This document shows positions 11,019 through 23,433 of a stretch of DNA of 64,000 nucleotides, piece after piece; position 1 is the stretch's first letter; each line of letters opens with the position of its first letter. Source of the DNA: Eutypa lata (Eukaryota > Ascomycota > Sordariomycetes > Xylariales > Diatrypaceae); NCBI GenBank assembly GCA_022661535.1, contig JAKULF010000005.1:4030001-4094000 (forward strand), written 5' to 3'. The position numbers and the translations under genes were made by a program. Under the pieces are notes generated by a model, which was not told the origin of the DNA, made no database searches, and was given only the letters and a program-made list of their open reading frames with translations.

Positions 11019-13458
11019 ATGGCTTCGCTGGATATCATTGACCATTCGCCCCATCACCCCGATCCTTCGCCCCCAGTCCCTACGGCGTCGAATCTCATCC
11101 TCATTGACAACTACGACTCCTTTACCTGGAACATTTATCAATATCTCGTTCTCGAAGGGGCGAAAGTCACCGTCTACCGCAATGACCAGATAACCGTAGA
11201 CGAGCTGGTCGCCAAGAATCCAACCCAATTAGTTGTAAGTCCGGGACCCGGGCATCCCATCTCAGACTCTGGGATCAGCAGAGATGCAATTAGACACTTT
11301 GCCGGCAAGATTCCCATATTCGGAGTTTGCATGGGCCAGTAAGTATAACCCATCATCATCGCTCACGAATTATGCGTTGTTCCAATGATCTTCTAACATC
11401 GGATCCTATCCTAGACAATGCATCTTCGACGTATATGGAGGTGATGTCAGCTCGGCAGGAGAGATCCTGCACGGGAAGACTTCGCCGTTAGCACACGACT
11501 CCAAGGGAGTCTATGCGGGGTTGGCGCAGGATTTACCAGTCACGAGATACCATTCACTGGCTGGGACGCATGTCACCTTACCCCAGTGCTTAGAAGTGAC
11601 CTCCTGGATACCCAAAGCCGATGGGTCCAAGGGGGTGATTATGGGAGTCCGCCACAAGGAATACGCCATCGAAGGTGTCCAGTTCCACCCGGAAAGCATC
11701 CTATCGAAAGACGGACGCACGATGATTAAGAACTTCTTGCACCTCCAAGGGGGCACCTGGGCAGAGAACGAACGGCTCCAAAAATTAGCAGCGGCTAGCA
11801 GCGTAGCAGAGGCTATTTCCAAGCCGCCCACGACCACGCCCAAAAAGAACAACATCCTACAGCAAATATACGCTCGTAGGAGGGAGCTAGTAGCAGCCCA
11901 GAAGGAGATCCCCTCCCAACGGCCACGCGATCTAGAAGCCGCCTATGAACTCAACGCTGCTCCCCCGGCGATCCCCTTCGTCCAGCGCCTACGGCAAAGC
12001 CCCTTCGACATCTCGCTGATGGCGGAAATCAAGCGAGGATCCCCATCGAAGGGCATCTTCGCCCTCGACATCGACGCCCCGTCGCAAGCCAAGAAGTACG
12101 CGCTAGCAGGAGCGAGCGTCATCTCGGTGCTGACGGAACCCGACTGGTTCAAGGGCAGCATCGAGGACCTGCGCGCGGTCCGGCAGGTGTTGCAGGGGAT
12201 GCCGAACCGGCCGGCGATCCTGCGGAAGGAGTTCATCTTCGAGGAGTACCAGATCCTGGAGGCGCGCCTGGCCGGCGCCGACACGGTCCTCCTGATCGTG
12301 AAGATGCTGGACGCCGATACACTCGCCCGCCTCTACAAGTACTCACTGGCGCTGGGCATGGAGCCCCTGGTCGAGGTGCAGAACGCCGAGGAGATGGCGA
12401 CGGCGGTGAAGCTCGGCGCCAAGGTCATCGGCGTCAACAACCGGAACCTCGAGTCGTTCGAGGTCGACCTCAGCACGACGACGCGGCTGCGTAGCCTAGT
12501 GCCGAGGGAAACCCTCATCTGCGCGCTCAGCGGCATCAACACGCACGACGACGTCGTCGCCAACCACAGGGATGGCGTCAATGCCGTCCTCGTGGGCGAG
12601 TCCATCATGCGCGCCCCCGACGCCTCGCAGTTCATCCAGCAGCTATGCGCCGGTCCAGAGGCCGCCGCCGCCGCTGCGGCAGCAGAAGCTGCTAGGAAGC
12701 CAGATCCGCTCCTTGTCAAGATTTGCGGAACCCGCACAGTCGAAGGCGCCCTAGCAGCCGCCGAGGCGGGCGCCGACATGGTCGGCATGATCCTTGTGCC
12801 GAACCGGAAGCGAACCGTGAGCGACGAGGCCGCGAAGGCCATCTCAGCCGCAATCCACTCCTTCTCGCGCCCAACCGCATCCCCAGCAACAACCACAACC
12901 ACCATCCCCACAAACCAAGCAATCGACTTCTTCGCAACCGCATCCACCAAGCTCGCGCACCCCACACACGCGCGGCCCCTCCTCGTCGGCGTGTTCCTCG
13001 ACCAGCCGCTAGCCACGATCCTCGAGCTCCAGCGCCGCTACGCCCTAGACATCGTGCAGCTGCACGGCTCCGAGCCTCTTGAATGGGGGTCCTCCTCCTC
13101 CGCGATCCCCGTGCCCGTGCTCCGGCGCTTCGCGCCCGGCGAGCCGGGCCTCGGCGCTCGGGGGTACCACGCCGCGCCGCTGTTCGACTCCGGGTCGGCG
13201 GGGGGGTCGGGGCAGCTGCTCGACGCTGTCGCTGTCAAGGCGGCGCTGCAGGGGGATTCCGAGTTGCGCGTCGTTCTGGCGGGGGGCCTGGAGCCGGGGA
13301 ATGTGGCGGAGGTGGTGGGGGCGGCTGGGAAGGACGCGGCCCGCATCATTGGCGTTGATGTCAGTAGCGGGATTGAGGAAGATGGGCCGGATGGGCCGCG
13401 GCAGAGTTTGGAGAAGATACGGGAATTTGTCAAGGCTGCTAAGGGGGTTGTGCGGTAG
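11019..13458 (+). CDS. trpC: Trifunctional tryptophan biosynthesis protein (GATase-IGPS-PRAI)
   Basis: Two exons, 11019-11338 and 11415-13458, give 787 residues; the 76-nt intron (GTAAGT...CTAG) splits the Gln codon after GVCMG. The N-terminal domain is the glutamine amidotransferase of anthranilate synthase: catalytic Cys104 in GVCMGQQ, with His198 and Glu200 in GVQFHPES. The middle domain, about residues 255-530, is indole-3-glycerol-phosphate synthase ([12 protein letters not shown]; later the VNNRNLESF motif). The C-terminal domain, from about residue 560, is phosphoribosylanthranilate isomerase (VKICGTRT, then [12 protein letters not shown]). It provides glutamine-derived ammonia to the TrpE subunit and catalyses two further pathway steps. 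The three-domain order is the standard arrangement in filamentous ascomycetes. GC content is much higher in the IGPS-PRAI half than in exon 1. Confidence 0.97.
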
Positions 13459-14478
13459 ATACCTAAAGAGGGGAAGGGAAGGGGCAGTGGAAGCATGAGC
13501 CTGAAGATAGGTGTGATTTATTAGTCGATTTGCGGGTTTGTTTGTTTGCTTGTTTGTTTATCTGTGTGTTTAGGGCCGGGTAGCTGGAGATAGGAGGGTT
13601 TGCATATGCAGGCAGGTCGACGACAGGCTTGTCAGGGGAAAACCAAAAGCATCAAAGTAGTTAAAATGTGATTGAGTCAATGAATGAAGTCGATTGCTAT
13701 TTCAACAGTGCCCTTCTCAAGTCAAGTTAAAGAAAGCAATCCCCTCTTTCGTGAAGTTGTCATGGTTCAACTGCTCTCACTGTACTCGTACCGACTCTAG
13801 TTGGATGTTTCTAGGAGACTTCTTATACATGGGAAATCCGGGCAATCCCGTGTTTCTAAAGGGAGACGGATACTTACTAGTTAGTCAGAATGCTATATAA
13901 AAACCCGTAGTTTACTGAGATCCAGTCACTTAGCATTGCAGCGTTTCCAAACTGCATCCACCTATGTAGACATCCATCCAATATCACATGGTAATCAGCA
14001 CGCACCAAGACATATCATCGAAAACCGCGTCAGCTTCTACAGGAAAAGGAGATGGAAAGTTAGACGAAGAGGCTGAAAAAAACCAACGTAAAATCATTAA
14101 AAGTTTCTAGCTAAACCCCTAAGGTAATCTAATAAACTTTCCAGGCCAGCCTCCCTAAGCTTTAGCCGACGACGACGATGATGGTGATTATAATGATAAC
14201 CCCCTTAACGCCGATAGCAAGCAAGAAAGCAAGCGACTTCTTCTTTACCGTCGTGATCGTGATAGTCATTCCTCGAATATCAACGAGGCCCTTTTACTTG
14301 GTCGTCCCTCACTTGATCCGTCTTACCTACCCCTATCTACATACTCTCCTCGTAGGCGGACTGACTTATGTTGAGTATGCAACGACATTAGTCCAACACA
14401 ACACAACACAAACACATTAACTCCCCTTTCCCTTTCAAAATTCCCTCAATCCCCTCGGCAAAAAAAAAGAAGAAAAAA
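13459..14478. other. Intergenic 3' region between trpC (+) and the DUF4211 gene (-)
   Basis: 1.0 kb between convergent genes. It contains a (TTTG)-like tract near 13535-13560 and a pentanucleotide ACACA/CAACA run near 14393-14416. The short frames present lack coding character. Confidence 0.5.
14393..14416. repeat. (CAACA)n pentanucleotide microsatellite
   Basis: About four to five units of an ACAAC-type pentamer, downstream of the DUF4211 gene stop. A related complementary motif, (GTGTT)n, occurs at 17941-17979. Confidence 0.7.
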
Positions 14479-16895
14479 CTACCGCATCCTCCCCCTCCCG
14501 GTCGTAGCCTTCCGCCTTGCCTCCTCGAGCGTAGCCTTAAAGTCGGCATAGAGCGCAGCAACGACGCCCTGCTCGCGCCAGACATCGACGATGCCGTTAG
14601 CCTGGGCACGGCGCTTCTTCGGCTTCATCTTCTCGCGGGCCTGGATGCGGGCCGGGTCGGTGGTCCAGCCCTCGTCGTCGAGGCGCTCCTCGACCCACTC
14701 CTTGAGCGCCCACTTCCAATGGATCAAGCCGTGCGCCGTCTCCGCGTTGCTGCAGCAGACGGCGCCGACGCGCCACTCCTTGGAGGCGGGAGGTAGGGTC
14801 ACGCCTTGCGTGTCGGTGGAGGCGTTGTCGTCATCGTCATCGCCTTCCTCCTCATCGGACGAAGAAGAAGAAGAATCGACTTCCTGCAGGGTATCCTTGA
14901 AATAGGGGCTCCCCGCAAAGATGATCTTGAAGGTAGCGGGGTGGCCGCTCCGGCCGCACGCGGCGCAGTTATCGTACCTATCGGCGTCGCCGGCGTCCAT
15001 CTCGTAGGCCTCCAGCTTGGGCCGGCCCTTGAGGGCGCGGTAGAACTCGGGCCGCCAGGCGGCCGAGGCGAATTTGGAGCTGGCGAGGCCGCGGAACTCG
15101 TCGTCGAGCTTGCGCCACGCGTTGCCGTAGACGGGGTCACGGCGCTCGAACGCCGGGTTGATCCGGTTGTGCACCAGCCACTCCACCACGTAGGGAAACT
15201 GGTCCTTCAGGGGCCGGTGGGCCTGCGCCGTGAACTCGAGCGGGATGTCGGCGAGGAGCAGGCTGGCGGGGGCGCCGAGGGGGCCGTCGTCGTCCTCGAC
15301 TACGAAGTCGTCCAGGTCGTCTGCGTCGCCTCCGTCTACGCCGTCTTCGGATTTCTTGCCCTTTTCTTTCGGGACGTCCTTCAATTTCTTCCTAGAAGAG
15401 CGAGATGCGGCTACTTCCTCTTCTTCTTCTTCTTCGCCTTCTTCCTCTGCGGGTTCATCCCCATCATCGTCGTCATCGAAGTCTTTGAGCACCTTAAACT
15501 CGTCTTCCGAATCCGTATCGTAGATGCCCCGGCGGTGTTCCTGCACTTCCTCGGATTCCGATTCGGAAGATGTGAGCTTGTCTATTTTCTCCCCGGCCCG
15601 GCGTCGGCGGAGCAGCTCCATCTTCTTCTCCTTTTCCGAGCGATGCCCCTTATGCACGCTTCGTTTCACCGGAGACGATGGGGGTCTTTGGAGCCTTCTA
15701 GTTTTCTGAGTAGAAGGCGCTGGATGGTTGGTCTTCCTTTTCTTGCTTGGGGATCCGAGTTCCTCAGTATCCGAATCATCATCAAGCTCGATCATGGCAG
15801 GACGCCGACGTCTTAATGCCGAACTTGGAGGTAGGATTGGTGTATCATCTTCATCTTCCTCCTCTTCACTTGACTTAACATGAAGAGGCCGTCGGCGCTT
15901 CATTGCGCTCGAAGGCGGAACGATATCATCGTCTTCCTCATCTTCGTCCTCATCGTCAAGAATCACAGTCTTCTGAAGTCTAGTAGACACAGACTGCGAA
16001 GACCGAGGGTTCTTAGCACTGGATAGCATAGGGACATTCTCATCAGCATCAATAAATCGAGGTGCATTTCGGCCGGCGGACTCGCGCACAAGAGGCAAAT
16101 CATCCTCGTCCTCGTCCTCGTCACGCCCCGCATCATCAACCTCAGCTGCAGATTCATCCGAGGAGTCGACCAACGTAACACGCTTCTTGCCTCCATGGAC
16201 CTTTGGCATGAAACTTGCGGGAGGTGGCATAGGATGTGATGTTGGAGCAGCAGAAGAATCTACAAATGTGTGAGTAAATCCATAAAGGGGCCTTACAAGT
16301 GACCCCGTAAAGTCCAAAGCAGGTATAAAGTAGAAGCAACCATCCCCCAGTATTGATGTTACAAGGTTGTTCATATAGCCCAGGAAGGACTAGTTGGACC
16401 ACTGAAAACATCCATCCTCTATTCAGGCATTCACAGAGCGCAATAGCCCGTGGTCTTTCTCTCCCCTCCCCGTCTCCCCTTTTTAAAGAAGGGGGGAGAG
16501 GAGGGTTCACACACACCCACCCGATCACCGAACAACACCGCGCAAGAAGAATACCAAACGAACGTACCAATAGAAGAAGAACCAAGTTGTAACCTGCTTT
16601 GCGACCTAGTGCCCCGCGACCCTTTCGTTCGAACCGCGGACGGCTTGGATGATGGGGACGAGCGGCTACTCGGACTAACACTGCTGTTGCTCCTCGTCGC
16701 TGGCGCCGCAGCACGCGAGTACCGGACCTTGGCAGGGGAGTAGGAGTGGTTCGGCTTCGGCACCGGCACCGGCGCCGGCGAGCTGGATGCTGTGCCCGCA
16801 GCAGGAGCAGCAGCAGTAATAGCAGCGCTGCTACCGCCGACTGGCTCGAAGGTGAGCCGGGCCTGCCGTTTCTTATCGCGCTTTGGCCGTGTCAT
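14479..16895 (-). CDS. DUF4211 domain nuclear protein
   Basis: Two exons, 16895-16568 and 16259-14479, give 702 residues. The intron is long for this window (308 nt) with a strong GTACGT donor and a TTGTAG acceptor; the join gives SSSID-SSAAPTSH in frame. The start MTRPKRDKKRQARLTFEPVGG is short, basic and of the type seen in fungal DUF4211 proteins. The middle is long, acidic and Ser-rich (runs of D/E near residues 190-420) with basic KKRK-type patches, suggesting nuclear location. The DUF4211 region spans about residues 420-600, from DDLDDFVVEDDDGPLG through a CAACGRSGH motif and a later CC pair that could bind a metal. The function of the domain is unknown to me. A shorter model starting within exon 2 is possible, but exon 1 has convincing coding character. 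Confidence 0.8.
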
Positions 16896-18357
16896 GTTTT
16901 TTCACCTGCCGAAGCCAACCTAGGTAGGTAGGTGGGTAGGTATGTAAGATGTCTGCTTTGCAAAACTTCAGATAAGAACAGGCAAGTACGCCCTGAAAAT
17001 TAGATATGTACCAAATGATGGATACCCCGGTGCCAACGAGGAGGCTAGGTATGTAGATTTGGCGATGCGATATGATTTGATGCGCAGGGTCTAGGTATGT
17101 AGGTATAGCGTGAGACAAAGAGAGGCCTAGGTATCTAGGTATGTAACTAGCGTGAGCCGGGAGGGCGGGTCAAAAGAGAAAAGAGAAAGACAGGCAGGGT
17201 TCTTTTTAGGCCGTCTCTGAAGCAATAATGTTGCTAGACTGTATGTACGATAGAGAACCGCGGGGGTAGGTTTAGGTGCTAAGTGATAAGCATGGCTGTT
17301 AGAGAATATATGATTGCTGAAGGGGCATCCTTTTAAATGGCATAGGTAGAAGAAGTGATAAAAGAACTTGGCGAGGCAGCAATTCACGTTCAAACGCGTT
17401 TGCGACGGGAACGGGCAGTTGGTGATCGCCACGCGAAGTCACGTGCGCCCTACCTAAGTTGTCGGAATCAATTTGCTTATGTAACACACCCACCTACCTA
17501 CATGTAACTCATGATGATGGCACAAACATTTGAGTGTATTGGCTTAGGCTCTTTATTATCAAGAATATTTGATGTATATAGCCCGGGGAGAATATATCTG
17601 AAGTATGTAGGTAAGTAAGTACCTGGTAAAAAGATCTAGTTCATAGAAACAACACTAAGGCTAGAATTGAATTCAAGTTGAGGAATGAAGTTCTATAACG
17701 CTACGTCCTTATTTATGTAGGTAGATACATACTGGTTGCTCTACGATCTGGTGGCATCCAGGATATCCTTATTGGCATACAACGGCACCATTATCAAGTC
17801 ACACTGTATACACTCCACGAAGAAGCACATTGCATGTTTTAACTAAACCTACGTAGTTGTTGACATCGCCACTTTCTATTTTTTGGGAGGAGGGGGGGAA
17901 TCGAGGATATATTGGTTCTAATGTGTTGTGAGGTAGGTAAGTGTTGTGTTGTGTTGTGCTGTGCTGTGCTGTGCTGTGTCTGTTGTTGGAAGAACAAAGA
18001 TGCCGTGACATGTGTTTTAAGGGGGTGGGGTGTGGGGGAGAAGATCCTCGATCTGTCGTGACTATCTACCTACAACAGGTATAGTCTTCGCATTATCATC
18101 ATCATCATCGCGCTCGCTCGTCTTGCCATTGCCATCCATCAGTTTATCGGTTTTTTTGATGGCTATCCCATTGAAATCTGCGGGCTCAAGTTACCACCAT
18201 CACCACATCAATGGACCCCCAGGAATGAACAACAACAATGAGTATGTATCATCATTCGCTTCGGGCCTCAGGATCCCTAGAACAATGACACAGACTCTCT
18301 GGCGGTTGATTCTTATGCAGGCTTCACAGCTGCGATAGTTGCTACTACTTTGTCTTC
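16896..18357. other. Intergenic region rich in TAGG/GTATG tracts
   Basis: 1.46 kb upstream of the DUF4211 gene and downstream of RanBP1. It contains repeated GTAGGTA/TATGTAGGT stretches (16919-17150) and a (GTGTT/GTGCT)n pentamer tract. No frame here has domain, splice or compositional support. Confidence 0.5.
17941..17979. repeat. (GTGTT)n/(GTGCT)n pentanucleotide repeat
   Basis: About seven pentamer units. The first block is GTGTT; the unit then changes to GTGCT, so the array has an internal variant switch. Confidence 0.85.
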
Positions 18358-19304
18358 TTACGAAGCAGTAGCGGCTTCCTCCTTGGCCTCTTCCTTAGCC
18401 TCCTCTACCTTGTCCTCCTTAGCGAAGAGAGCCTCATTCTCCTTTTGAGCTGACAAGAAAGCATCCTTAAAGCTGTTGGCATCTGCAATAGGTCAGAGTT
18501 AGATAATCCCAGTAAGGAGAGAGGTGATAGTAAGATTGTCAAGGGGGGTAACATGAAGTAAATGGTAAGTAGGTGACATACTCTCGGGGTTGCCAAAACG
18601 GATAGCCAAGGTGACGGCCTCAGGCTCGCCTTCACTGACATCAGCAGCAGCATTCCAGACCCAGCTTCGGTCGCTGCCAACGTTGGGAGAAAGCTTCATG
18701 TCAGGGACAACTAAATAGACTTGTTAATAGGGGGAAATATTACTATAGACAAGTGGTTTCAAACATACTATAATGGTTGGCGCAGACCTTGAGGGTCTTG
18801 TCACGTCGCATCACCAGACGGGTCTTGCCATTTTCCTTGTGCTTCAGCAGCCGGACGTCGCCAGTTCCACGCTCCTTCCATTCGCTGGTCTCACGGATGA
18901 ACTTGAACAGCTTGGCGCGCATCTTGAAGAGCTGCTCCTCGGACTCCTCGTTGGTCTTGGTCTCAACCCTCTCGGTAAGCTTGACAATGGGCTCGAAATG
19001 GACATCCTCTGACTCCGGGGGTTGTTCCTGTACGCGAGTGGGATTAATATTATGATATGGCAGCTATGTATTGGGGAGGGGGGAGGTTTGGACAATTACT
19101 CACCTCGTCATCACCCTTAGCAGCGGCAGCGTCGCGCTGGGCCTTGGCGCTACCAGAGTTGTCCCCGCGGTCATCATCCTCATCCTTCTTTTCCTTCTTC
19201 GCGCCGCCGCCGAACATGGAGAAAACAGAAGACGAGGTGACAGGCTTCTCCTCCGCAGGCTTGGTCTCCTCGACCTTAGGGTCGGTGTTCTCGGTGGTGG
19301 TCAT
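18358..19304 (-). CDS. yrb1: Ran-binding protein 1 (Yrb1-type)
   Basis: Four exons, 19304-19104, 19027-18769, 18710-18582 and 18482-18358, give 237 residues. The introns are 76, 58 and 99 nt and all begin GTGAGT or GTATGT. The N-terminal 70 residues are charged and low-complexity. The Ran-binding domain covers about residues 75-200: [16 protein letters not shown], then [22 protein letters not shown], then VCANHYIVPDMKL and [16 protein letters not shown]. RanBP1 binds Ran-GTP and promotes RanGAP-stimulated hydrolysis after nuclear export. The tail is Glu/Lys/Ala-rich. A second nuclear-transport gene, Nup188, lies about 8 kb to the left, probably by chance. Confidence 0.95.
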
Positions 19305-21471
19305 CTTGAGAGTGGAAAACCAAAAGCGACGTTGGGGTGTATGTCTGTGAAAGAGAAGGTTTCGCGATCTAGAGGGAGAAGAGGGAAAGAGAATAAGTCA
19401 GCTTTGTCAGTGTTTAAGAATCAAAAATTGTGAAGTCGTCGCACACAAAACACGCCTGCCCTCCTTCCTACTAGACGTTTGCTGCCCCACCTTGGAAATT
19501 GGTTTTTATTTCTAAGTCTAGAATCGGGATAACGGGGGAAAGCAGGAGATGGATGTCATATGCATTTAGAGAGATAGATAAATAAAGCGTAGAAGTTATG
19601 AGTACATACCTAGATAATATTTAATAGAATCAATCTACTAAAGCAAAATAACGCGCTTGTTGTTGTTTATGATGTCGCAAGTTTCAAGAGAATGGAAATT
19701 CTGATGTTTTGCGTACGTAGTAAGGAGGGGAGGCAAAGTGGGATTTTGGGGTCAGATAGAAAGCAACCCCCTCCAAGTCCCCCTTAGTGACTTATTATCA
19801 TTAGTGCCCCTCTCTTCCTAAGGCAATAATAAGTCAGTAACAATCCAATCAAGTAGGTAATGGAATGCATGACGAGCTGCCAGGCTGCCAGGTCCGCAAG
19901 GGTCTTAGAATTTTTGGGCACCATGCAACGACTAGGGGTATGACCCGCCGTCCGATGCAGACAGCGGGGTCTATCGATGTTACTATTCGACTTATCTGAG
20001 CGGGGAAGATACTTCAATCCTGCTTTGCTTAATACTTCGTTTTTAGGCATGCACGTAATTAAATACCTAAGCATATGATTTGTCTACCTCTTTGGGTATC
20101 TGCTATAATTTGCCACTTCCTACAGGTATGTACATTCGTTACACGATACTAATCTGTATACATCAGGCAGATTTTACAAGCCTGAAGTTCATTGTCCATG
20201 TGTGAGTGAGTACATGAGCATGGCTAGACAGGCCGATAGCTACCTACGTACCTATTGTCATTGATGCCGGCCCGGAATATAACATAATAGATAATAAATA
20301 GCCTTACTACATACCTACGTAGACCAACCAGATAAATTTTGATATTTCGTCCCATGGTGTATCATATTTCTCAAAATAAGACTAGCCCTGTTTTACTCAT
20401 TTTTATAATAAAAATACCGATAGTGGACAACCTACTGCCGTTGTACAAGCTACATGCTTTATTGCCCCTGGAGTAAAGTAGGAACATTAAGGAGATACAT
20501 TGCCGAAGAACGATAGATGTAAGAAGAAGCTAGGGCAGGATAACATCACTTACGAATCTAGCTCTAATCTTCCCTTTACCAGTTAATCCCTAGCTTCGTG
20601 TTCAGATTTACAAGACAGGTAGGTAGGTGCTTCCAGGACCGTCGTCGGTAGATACCTAAACGTAGGTGTGTATAAATGAACATACACACCTATCTATCGT
20701 ATGATCGAAAGCCTTAAAGTTTATGCCTGAGATCGTATGGTCTATAGATTTGGATACTTAGGACTCTATAAGTATATTGCTTGTCTAAAGGCCGTCACCA
20801 TTATTATATAGAATTACGTGCCAGCGAAATATGACGTACGGCGACAGCATCAAATATGAGGTATCTTACTACCCAAGCTACCCAAATCACGTTGTTCACG
20901 AGCCTGCGCCAAGTCTTAGCTTATAGAGAGCAATGCGCATTGTGAGATGCCGCTAGTTAACCATCTACCTAAGGGCCCCCCTGAACTCCGGGACAATATA
21001 ACCTCGCATTACTCGACCGCCGCCTGCAATAGGCCGAACACACGCAGTCCGGCCACTAACTTCCGCCTTGCTCCCCTACGAACGAGCATGTGTTTCTAGC
21101 TTCCTCAAGATAGGAAGCCGTGTATGTCCAGTGCTAAGGGGTATGAGTATGGAGGAGTGAGTAATAAAAAAAGAAATGTGAAATGTGTTCCGACCCTTCC
21201 CTACTCTCGACCAACGCCGGCAGTCATGTGAGTCGTAAATAGATAAAGTGACTGTCCGTCCCATACTTTCGTATTTCAACAGAAACGTACATAGTTCTGA
21301 AGAAGCGACCCGTAGGCCTGGAAAGATGGGTGTTCCTTGCGGCGGTATAGTGAGGAGGGCCAGAGTGCAAAATAACCAGCAAATACCATAACATCATGAG
21401 AGCCAAACGCCATTCCTGTTTCATCCTGTCCGAACCCCTGGTATAAATGCCTGACAAAAGGCTGACCGATT
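19305..21471. other. Gene-free intergenic region, AT-rich
   Basis: 2.2 kb with the RanBP1 5' region at its left end. The rest is AT-rich, with scattered CTACCTA and TACGTA motifs (for example 20225-20330 and 20640-20700). I saw no tRNA, repeat array or supportable coding frame. Confidence 0.5.
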
Positions 21472-23433
21472 CTACGATCCGCCTGCGCCCTTCTTCCAGA
21501 ACGGCGCTTTTGTATTCTGGCGCTTTTCTTGCTTCCTCGCCCGAATCTCCCTTTTAACGCGAACGGTGCGTTCCCGTTGGGCATCCAGGGCATCCGCCTG
21601 CTTCTGCTTATAGTAAGTAGCAGCATTGTTCATGTAGCGCTTATACTCCTCCTCCTTGCCTTGAACCTTCAACCACCAGAGCTTGGAGTTCAGCTGGGCA
21701 GTGAGGAGACCGAGAGCTAGTTCATCGCGGATGTCCTGCACTTGGCGGGCCAGTTCCAGCTGCGCCTGGTTGGCTCTCTGAGACAACTTGTCACTATCCA
21801 AAGATGGCTTGACTTGCTGAGCAACTCGGGAGAAGAGGCGGGTCGGAAGATCCAAAGCGGTAGTCCCAACATCTTTGACCGTTTGTAGTATAGAGTCGCT
21901 CATCGATGCGGTCTGTCCACAGACTTGTCTTGACACAACATCTAAGGCCGGAATGTAGGTCTCTTCAACCCATGCCGTTGTACCGTTAACAGTGTCAACC
22001 ACTTTCTGTGCGAAATCCTTTACTAGTTGTTTTCCGACATCCAGAGCCTCCGTGAAATGATATCTACTGAAGTTGATTCGAAACACTTCGTTGACTTTGG
22101 GCTTCTTAGTAGTTGCGATGGAAACATCAAGGATACCGTGCGCTTCTTGGGAAGGTACTTGGATCAAGAAACCCTCTTCTGTGGAAGATACCTTGGTTGG
22201 GATATCGTAGATACCCCGGCTGACGGCAATCATAATGGCGTCTTTGGCAAGCCAAGATGACTTGGTGCTTTGAGGGATCTTGACGATGATCTCGTTATAG
22301 CTAAAGAGCTCAGCTGAACAGATCTGTCCTGGAGCTAGATTGGGACCATGTGACGCTGTTTTCTCCTGGTCCAATGACTTTGGGGGGAGACTGTTAGATG
22401 CGGAGCCTGTCTGTAAGGCGTTAGGCGTCTTAGTCGTCGTCACGATTGGGGCGGTAAGTGGCGTTGGCATAGATGCTACGTTACTAAGAGAGGGTATAGC
22501 AGCAGAAGAAACTGCTGCTACCGGGACAGTAGATAAGACTCGGGGCGGTGGTGAGCTTAAGTACAACTTCCCAACCACAAGAAAGCAGCTTGAGAGAGTG
22601 GCAAGCCCGGCTAGGATGATGGCATGATAGATCAAGATGTGACGATGTTGATCGACGTAGTCAGAAATAGCCTGGTAGATAAGCTTTGCTGAGTCAAGAT
22701 GGGTTTTGACTTGACGGGATGACTTTTCTCTGGGTGTAAGTCCAATCTGCATCGTGTCCTTCTTAGATCCCTTATCAGCACTCAGGGACCGGATTTGATC
22801 TGCGTCGACAGTCAAGTCCGGGGCCAAACGTTGCTGTGATGCAGTCAGGCTAGAAACATGTGGTATGCCATATTGCGTGAAATTAGTAGGATTCTCCAAG
22901 CTTTGGTCGGCAAGAGACTCGACACCAACGTCCTCCTCTTCTGCTTCATCGCTGGCGACAACCATACTATGATCCGAAGTAAGGGGCTCGTCGTTCAGTG
23001 TAACCTCCTCTTCTTCATCTGATGAATCGGTGTCGACATCATTGGTGTCAACATCAGTACCGGTATCGGTGCCCATAAGACTCTGCACATCGTCGGCTCT
23101 CTGGTAGTCGATGGAGCTAGTGGTAGACTCGGCTTGGCTCTCACCATCAGTACCGATGATATCGTAGCCTAGCTCAGCCAGGCTGGCTTCATCGTCATGA
23201 ATATTGCTGGGCTGCATGATGTCGGGGGAGCTGGATGATATCCAGTTGGTTAACTGTCTATTCCCTAAGGGGCGGGGAAATCGAAGAGAAGGAACAGAGT
23301 TCGCAGTGATAGTGTCGGTGGGAGTAGAAGTAGTAGGAGTCGGTTCGCTCTGAATAAGATGCGGAAATGACCGAGTAGGTTGTGAAACAGCAGTCGGAGT
23401 ATCAGTAGGAGTCGATGGTTCCGGCTGTTCCAT
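21472..23433 (-). CDS. Single-pass membrane protein of unknown function
   Basis: An uninterrupted 653-residue frame. Residues 1-230 are Ser/Thr/Pro- and Asp/Glu-rich, with a strongly acidic patch (DSSDEEEE) near residue 140, and look disordered. One clear hydrophobic segment, about residues 266-291, follows a basic stretch (HRH) and is probably the only membrane span. There is no N-terminal signal peptide, so the acidic N-terminus is probably cytosolic or nucleoplasmic. After the span comes a Ser/Thr/Pro linker. About residues 400-650 are helical, with likely coiled coil (RANQAQLELARQVQDIRDEL), an aromatic KLWWLKVQGKEEEYKRYM stretch and a very basic tail (RVKREIRARKQEKRQ). I do not recognise the family. 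The coding frame is convincing from its length and composition. Confidence 0.8.
   Translation of the reverse strand: MEQPEPSTPTDTPTAVSQPTRSFPHLIQSEPTPTTSTPTDTITANSVPSLRFPRPLGNRQLTNWISSSSPDIMQPSNIHDDEASLAELGYDIIGTDGESQAESTTSSIDYQRADDVQSLMGTDTGTDVDTNDVDTDSSDEEEEVTLNDEPLTSDHSMVVASDEAEEEDVGVESLADQSLENPTNFTQYGIPHVSSLTASQQRLAPDLTVDADQIRSLSADKGSKKDTMQIGLTPREKSSRQVKTHLDSAKLIYQAISDYVDQHRHILIYHAIILAGLATLSSCFLVVGKLYLSSPPPRVLSTVPVAAVSSAAIPSLSNVASMPTPLTAPIVTTTKTPNALQTGSASNSLPPKSLDQEKTASHGPNLAPGQICSAELFSYNEIIVKIPQSTKSSWLAKDAIMIAVSRGIYDIPTKVSSTEEGFLIQVPSQEAHGILDVSIATTKKPKVNEVFRINFSRYHFTEALDVGKQLVKDFAQKVVDTVNGTTAWVEETYIPALDVVSRQVCGQTASMSDSILQTVKDVGTTALDLPTRLFSRVAQQVKPSLDSDKLSQRANQAQLELARQVQDIRDELALGLLTAQLNSKLWWLKVQGKEEEYKRYMNNAATYYKQKQADALDAQRERTVRVKREIRARKQEKRQNTKAPFWKKGAGGS

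Noticed and set aside
14806..15816. 336-codon plus-strand frame
   Set aside because: It is antisense to the Ser/Asp/Glu-rich DUF4211 gene. Acidic repeats on one strand leave long open frames on the other; there is no domain or splice support.
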